NCBI GenBank assembly: GCA_002339355.1
Contig: DDKQ01000005.1
Location: forward strand, 1-6,809
Source: Candidatus Subteraquimicrobium carltonvillense
Lineage (GTDB): Bacteria > Actinomycetota > Aquicultoria > Subteraquimicrobiales > Subteraquimicrobiaceae
Length of the DNA stretch: 6,809 bases
Direction: 5' to 3'
Shown: piece after piece, positions 1 through 4,400 of the stretch
Layout: every line of letters begins with the position of its first letter
How positions within the stretch are numbered: position 1 is the stretch's first letter
The notes under the pieces: model-generated
What the model was told of the DNA's origin: nothing
The model's input: only the letters and a program-made list of their open reading frames with translations
The model's database searches: none
Translations under genes and position numbers: made by a program

Positions 1-9
1 TTCACTCGC

Positions 10-47
10 CAACGGGGTAAACGGCCGTAACTGCGCCTGCCCCGTTG
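10..47. repeat. 8-bp perfect inverted repeat
   Basis: CAACGGGG at 10-17 is exactly complementary to CCCCGTTG at 40-47, with a 22-nt loop that itself contains the palindrome ACGGCCGT (21-28). It could form a hairpin in RNA. There is no T-run after it, so it does not look like an intrinsic terminator. Confidence 0.4.
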
Positions 48-62
48 ACGCGACAGAGTTCT

Positions 63-92
63 TCGGGGTGTTTTCGGAGCACTTCACCCCGA
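63..92. repeat. 8-bp perfect inverted repeat
   Basis: TCGGGGTG at 63-70 is exactly complementary to CACCCCGA at 85-92, with a 14-nt loop. The short palindrome ACCATGGT (92-99) follows directly. No T-run follows on either strand, so a terminator role is not supported. Confidence 0.4.
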
Positions 93-168
93 CCATGGTG
101 TTAACCCATCTTGTTAATAATATAGGTGATGGCTTACTATTAAGTTAACTGTACTTTGGTAAAATTTT

Positions 169-262
169 ACGACCATCGACAATGGACTATCGACGGATCA
201 TCGTTTTAAATTTTGGATTTTTCTTTGTCATTTTGCATTTTTAGTTTTACATTTTACATTTG
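169..262. repeat. degenerate short-repeat tracts in the intergenic region
   Basis: Two low-complexity tracts lie side by side. Around 169-203 there are several imperfect copies of a GACYATCGAC/ATGGAC-like unit (CGACCATCGAC, then GGACTATCGAC, then GGATCATCG). Around 204-262 an ATTTT-rich tract repeats units such as ATTTTGCATTTTT and TTTTACATTTTACATTT. No coding potential is visible in 149-352 beyond these tracts and the sites listed separately. Similar tracts occur between genes in many bacteria; their function is unknown. Confidence 0.5.
225..253 (+). promoter_or_regulatory. weak candidate promoter
   Basis: TTGTCA (225-230) and TACATT (248-253) are separated by 17 bp, giving a sigma-70-like arrangement that matches the -10 consensus at only 4 of 6 positions. 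It lies about 100 bases before the first gene. Because the region is AT-rich by nature, a chance match is quite possible. No cobalamin riboswitch and no NrdR-box-like pair was seen in 100-352. Confidence 0.2.
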
Positions 263-286
263 CTATGGAAGATGCAGTATTTGTGC

Positions 287-301
287 AGATAAAAGTTATC
301 T
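287..301. repeat. short palindrome upstream of the first gene
   Basis: AGATAA (287-292) and TTATCT (296-301) are perfect inverted copies around a 3-nt centre. The position between the weak promoter and the ribosome binding site would suit an operator or a small 5' UTR hairpin, but a 6-bp arm can arise by chance in AT-rich DNA. Confidence 0.2.
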
Positions 302-340
302 AGGAAATTTACCAAACTTAAAGTAAGTTAATTGTGGTTT

Positions 341-349
341 GGGGAGGAG
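341..349 (+). promoter_or_regulatory. ribosome binding site deciding the start of the first gene
   Basis: GGGGAGGAG lies a few bases before the ATG at 353 (5 nt from the GGAGG core). A longer reading from the TTG at 332 would place this strong site inside the coding sequence, so ATG 353 is the better start. Confidence 0.75.
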
Positions 350-352
350 AAG

Positions 353-907
353 ATGGGATTTCCAAAATCCGGCCTCACTTTCTTAAGAGAAAAAATTTAT
401 CCTCGGAAAACGCTGCTCATTTTGCTCGTTTGGTCCCTCTTTGTCCTCGTCGTACTTCTTCTATTGAGGATGATGGGCACCTATAGCAGGCATGAGGATC
501 CCTTCAAATACAAAAAGAGTATAAAAGCCCATGGGCTCCAATTCACCATCGCTCTTCCCAAAAAGGAATATAAGGTGGGGGAAAAGATATCCATGTACTT
601 CATCGTCAAAAATGTGAGAGAATCCGCCGAAACTTTTGTTTTCATGTCCGGGCAGGAGTTTGACATCGTCATAGAATCTTTGGAGAAGAAGAATATCTGG
701 AAATGGTCTGCCGACAAATTTTTCACCAAGGTTTTGAGCAAGAAAACATTAAAACCCCACGAAGAGGAGCTTTATCACGCAACCTGGCTTCAGAAGGATT
801 ACGATGGGCAACAAGTTCCAACCGGGGATTATATAATAATGGCAAAGTTAACTGCCGTGGGTTATGAGAAGGTCTCGGTCCAGACGACAATCCGAATAAT
901 CCCATAA
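353..907 (+). CDS. membrane-anchored BsuPI-like domain protein
   Basis: This is a predicted 184-residue protein with one N-terminal membrane anchor and an extracytoplasmic beta-rich domain. Basic residues (K5, R12, K14, R18, K19) precede a hydrophobic stretch at about residues 20-39, fitting an uncleaved signal anchor with the rest outside the cytoplasm. Residues 61-168 resemble the BsuPI (intracellular proteinase inhibitor) family: a strand start GLQFTIAL, the YKVGEKISMYFIVKN segment typical of the family, an FDIVIES strand, and a late WLQKDYDGQQVPTGDYII segment in which a proline-threonine-glycine turn precedes the last strands. Family members are often Ig-like accessory domains, and protease inhibition should not be assumed. 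The start is ATG 353 because a strong ribosome binding site precedes it; TTG 332 would add seven residues. The next gene begins 18 bp downstream, so an operon is likely. I infer the fold from sequence pattern only; the cellular role is unknown. Confidence 0.7.
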   Translation: MGFPKSGLTFLREKIYPRKTLLILLVWSLFVLVVLLLLRMMGTYSRHEDPFKYKKSIKAHGLQFTIALPKKEYKVGEKISMYFIVKNVRESAETFVFMSGQEFDIVIESLEKKNIWKWSADKFFTKVLSKKTLKPHEEELYHATWLQKDYDGQQVPTGDYIIMAKLTAVGYEKVSVQTTIRIIP

Positions 908-913
908 AGTAAT

Positions 914-920
914 GGGAGGA
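914..920 (+). promoter_or_regulatory. ribosome binding site supporting a TTG start
   Basis: GGGAGGA is followed by a 5-nt spacer and then TTG at 926. It is the main reason for accepting a TTG start for the NTPase gene; no ATG lies between this site and the Walker A motif. Confidence 0.75.
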
Positions 921-925
921 CTATC

Positions 926-1453
926 TTGAACATTTTGATAACAGGTTCGCCCGGGGTGGGTAAAACGACCCTCATAAAACGAGTACTCAAAGAACTTCGG
1001 TGCGATGCCAGTGGTTTTTACACCGAAGAAATGAGGGAAGGCGGTATAAGGAAGGGTTTTAAGATTATCACTTTGGATGGGAAAGAGGGAGTCCTTGCTC
1101 ACGTGGGGATAAAAAGTCCATTTCGAGTTAGTAAGTATGGAGTTGATGTGAACGAATTTGAGAGGGTGGGTGTTTCGGCTTTAGAAGATGCGATTCGAGG
1201 GGGGAAGGTCATAGTGATAGACGAAATTGGGAAGATGGAGCTCTTCTCTCAGAGGTTTAAAGGAGCTGTAAAGGCCGCGCTCGATGCCCCCAGTCTTGTC
1301 CTGGCTACGATGGGGAAGATTTCTAGCCCATGGTTCAGAGAAATTAAAGGGCGGGAGGATGTATGTCTGCTGGAGGTCACCTTCAAAAATAGGGTGGGTA
1401 TGGTCGCCGAGATTACCGATTTGATCCTGAGCCAAGGAGAATCCGATGCATGA
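926..1453 (+). CDS. THEP1-family nucleoside triphosphatase
   Basis: This 175-residue protein matches the THEP1/NTPase family (typical length about 170-190), small cytoplasmic P-loop enzymes that hydrolyse ATP, GTP and other NTPs. A Walker A motif GSPGVGKTT is at residues 7-15 and a Walker B region VIVIDEIGKMEL at 95-106, with the acidic pair D99-E100. Between them is the family's characteristic GFYTEEMREGGIRKGFKI segment (30-47), which leads into a LDGKEG turn. The TTG start puts the Walker A motif at the very N terminus, as in family members, and a GGGAGGA site supports it. The stop overlaps the start of nrdJ by 8 bp (ATGCATGA), implying translational coupling. The family is common in archaea and thermophilic bacteria; its physiological role is not well settled, and a link to nucleotide pools is inference from the neighbour. 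Confidence 0.9.
   Translation: MNILITGSPGVGKTTLIKRVLKELRCDASGFYTEEMREGGIRKGFKIITLDGKEGVLAHVGIKSPFRVSKYGVDVNEFERVGVSALEDAIRGGKVIVIDEIGKMELFSQRFKGAVKAALDAPSLVLATMGKISSPWFREIKGREDVCLLEVTFKNRVGMVAEITDLILSQGESDA
1434..1439 (+). promoter_or_regulatory. ribosome binding site of nrdJ inside the NTPase gene
   Basis: AAGGAG lies 6 nt before the ATG at 1446 and within the last codons of the NTPase gene. Together with the 8-bp gene overlap it suggests coupled translation. A second ATG at 1450 is in another frame and does not open the reductase. Confidence 0.75.
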
Positions 1454-4400
1454 GGGTAAAATCCTTAAAATCCGCAAAAGAGATGGAAGAATCGTCCCCT
1501 TCAGACCGGGAAAGATCACTAATGTGATCCACAAGGCCATCATGGCTGTGGGAGAGAAGGACGGGGAGGTTGCTAGGGAGCTTTCCCACGAAGTCGTAGC
1601 TTTGTTGGAAGAGAGATTCGCCGTGCCTACCGGCAGGCAGGTTGGTCAAATCCCCAGCGTGGAGAATGTTCAGGATATCGTAGAAAGGGTTCTCATAGAA
1701 AAGGGATATGCCAGAGTTGCGAAAGCATTCATCCTCTACCGGCAGAAGAGGGCGGAGATAAGGACGGCCAAAAAATTTTTTGGCGTTGAAGATGAACTCA
1801 AATTAACGGTGAATGCCACAAGAGTTTTGGAGAGAAGATACCTCCTCAAGGATGAGAAAGGGAAGGTCATAGAAACTCCAGCCCAGATGTTTCGGCGTGT
1901 GGCTAAGGCCATAGCCTCTGTTGATCTCCTTTACGACGAGAAGGCGGATGTGGGAAAAACGGAAGAAGAATTCCATCGAACCATGTCAAATCTCGAGTTC
2001 CTTCCCAACTCCCCAACCTTGATGAATGCTGGAACGGAGTTAGGTCAATTAAGTGCATGTTTTGTGCTCCCGATAGAGGATTCATTAAAGAGTATCTTTG
2101 AAGCAGTTAAGCAGATGGGTCTAATCCACCAAGGCGGCGGGGGTACTGGCTTTTCCTTCTCGCGGTTGAGACCGAAGGGCGACATCGTCAAATCAACTAA
2201 AGGTATTGCCTCCGGACCGCTTTCCTTCATGCGGGTCTTTGATGTGACTACCGATGTCATAAAGCAAGGCGGTTGTCTGGCAAACGATACGTTTATCAGG
2301 ACAACGAGAGGCTTAATGCCTATGAGCGAACTCTTGGACTGCCGCCATCTTGGTGAGAACCCAACCAGAGACCTTGTTTATACGAATGGCGGATTCTGGC
2401 ACATTGACCAAGCTCTCGATAATTCCTGGGATAACTGCCTCAAAGTAGAGACTGACATTGGGTTAACAATTTCCGCCACGCCTGACGAGCAAATCCAAAT
2501 CGTTAATGAAAAGGGTGACTTTGCCTGGAAGACAGTTCGGGACCTAAAGAAGGGCGATTGGTTACCAGTTGTCCTGGGTGGCTTCCTGAGCGAAGATGTC
2601 ACTTTGCCACCTCTTGAACACAAACAGCACCCGAATGCAACGCCACTCATTTTACCTTCTACAATGTGCCCAGAACTCGCTGAAGTAGTCGGCTACTACA
2701 TGGCAGACGGATGTCTGAGCACAGCTTGTGGAAGAGACATTCCACCTGAAATGAAAGGGCGCCTGGTTCTTTCTGTAGCTGACAGCACTCCAGACCTTAT
2801 CCAACACTTTACCAAACTGATCAAGAAACTTTTTGGACTCGATGCATTCATTCAAAGAAAAAGAGGAAAAAGAGATGCATTGTGCTGTCTTGTGGTTAGC
2901 AGTCGTGACCTGACCCAGTGGTGGCAGCGGGTCGGCTTTGAAAAAAAGCGGGCGGAGAATGCTTTCATACCCCAATCAATTTTGTCTTCAAGCGAGGAAA
3001 GCGCCTGTGCTTTCCTGCGTGGTTTGTTTGAAGGCGATGGCGGCATTCACGCTGACGGCTACCCAAGACTCTCTACCACCTCAGCTCGATTGGTAATGGA
3101 AGCTCAGCAGCTGCTTTTGGCGCTGGGTATCGTAAGCAAGGTATCTAGAAGAGATGATCGCAAAGGTTCTCTTGGGAGCTTGCCTATCTTTGAACTGGTA
3201 ATTGTTAACGCACCAAGCAGAAAGCGCTTTATCGAAAAAATAGGTTTTGCCAGCGAGTTGAAGCAGAAAACTCTGGAGCTTCGTCAAAAGCCTGATGATA
3301 AGTATTATTACGTGCAAGCCAAATCACTATCCCAAACGAGGCTCCCTACCATGGAAATCTCTGTCTATGGGATGGAACACTTTGTGGCTAATGGTTTCTT
3401 GATCCACAACAGAAGACGCGGTGCTAATATGGGCATCCTAAGCGTCAATCACCCCGATATCCTCGAATTCATCACCGCCAAGACCAAGGAGAATTTCCTG
3501 ACCAACTTCAATCTCTCCGTAGCCGTAACCGATGAATTCATGGATGCGGTCAAGGATGATAGAGAGTATCCTCTGATAAACCCACGTACTGGCAAAGAGG
3601 TCAAAAGACTTAAAGCAAGGAGCGTTTTCGATTTGATAACTACTATGGCCTGGCGAACTGGTGACCCTGGCATGATCTTCATCGATGAGATAAATAGGCG
3701 AAATCCCACCCCACACATAGGCAAAATCGAGTCCACCAACCCCTGCATAACGGGGGATACTTTGGTGGCAACAGAGTTTGGACTACTGCCTGCTCGTACT
3801 CTAAAACCCGGGGTAAAAATTTATACCCCTCGGGGACTGCGCCCAATCACTAAATTTATAAGAAATGGTATTCAAAGCGTTTACCGGGTATGCACTAAGA
3901 GTGGATTGGAGTTGAAAATAACCAACGACCACAAACTGCTTACTCCCGACCGAGGATGGGTAGCTCTTAAAGAGCTCAAACCCGGAGATCGAGTGTCCAT
4001 CCAAAAGGGATTTCCTTTTCCAGATGTGGAAAGATTACCCGCTGACTTTGATGTGATGAAACTTCGGGAAAAAACAAAAATTCTTTTCCCTCTAGAATAC
4101 AGCGAGGAGTATGGTTTTCTTCTGGGAATACTTGTAGGTAATGGGTACTACAGCACCTCTAATGCCTTCTACTTTGGTGATAAAGAACAAGAGTTGCTCT
4201 CTCGCACAATAAACGTGCTCGACGCTTGGGAAGTAAATTACCATATTAGGCCACGAGGTAAAACAACAGTCATCCACTTACCTAAGGGAATGCGACGTTT
4301 TTGGAAGGCTTTCCAAGCTACCCCTGGAAAATCACGTGAACGAAGAGTGCCCGCTAAAATATTTAGCGCTCCTACAAAGGTAGTCAGAGCTTTTCTTTCC

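Larger units (their letters stand above)
1..148. other. GC-rich edge segment, possible partial gene on either strand
   Basis: No confident gene can be called here. On the minus strand a frame opens at an ATG at 96-94 (MVGVKCSENTPK...) and stays open for 32 codons to the left edge, which would make it the 5' end of a leftward gene; no good ribosome binding site precedes it. On the plus strand a second frame is open from base 2 to a TAA at 146-148 (ending ...NNIGDGLLLS), which would make it the 3' end of a rightward gene. Both frames are GC-rich at third positions over the first 100 bases and I recognise neither protein. Composition changes sharply near base 100, from GC-rich to AT-rich, so the GC-rich block may end there. 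Confidence 0.3.

Noticed and set aside
63..92. Intrinsic terminator at the 63-92 hairpin
   Set aside because: The stem is GC-rich but no T-run follows on either strand.
332..352. TTG start at 332 for the first gene
   Set aside because: It would place the strong GGGGAGGAG site inside the coding region and has no good site of its own; ATG 353 fits better.
100..352. Cobalamin riboswitch or NrdR boxes controlling the B12-dependent reductase
   Set aside because: No B12-box-like conserved sequence and no pair of NrdR-like palindromes was found; the region is mostly low-complexity AT-rich sequence.
2378..2975. Minus-strand open frames opposite nrdJ, and many similar ones through the window
   Set aside because: They are short, lack ribosome binding sites, and lie opposite a continuous, motif-rich reductase and intein frame.
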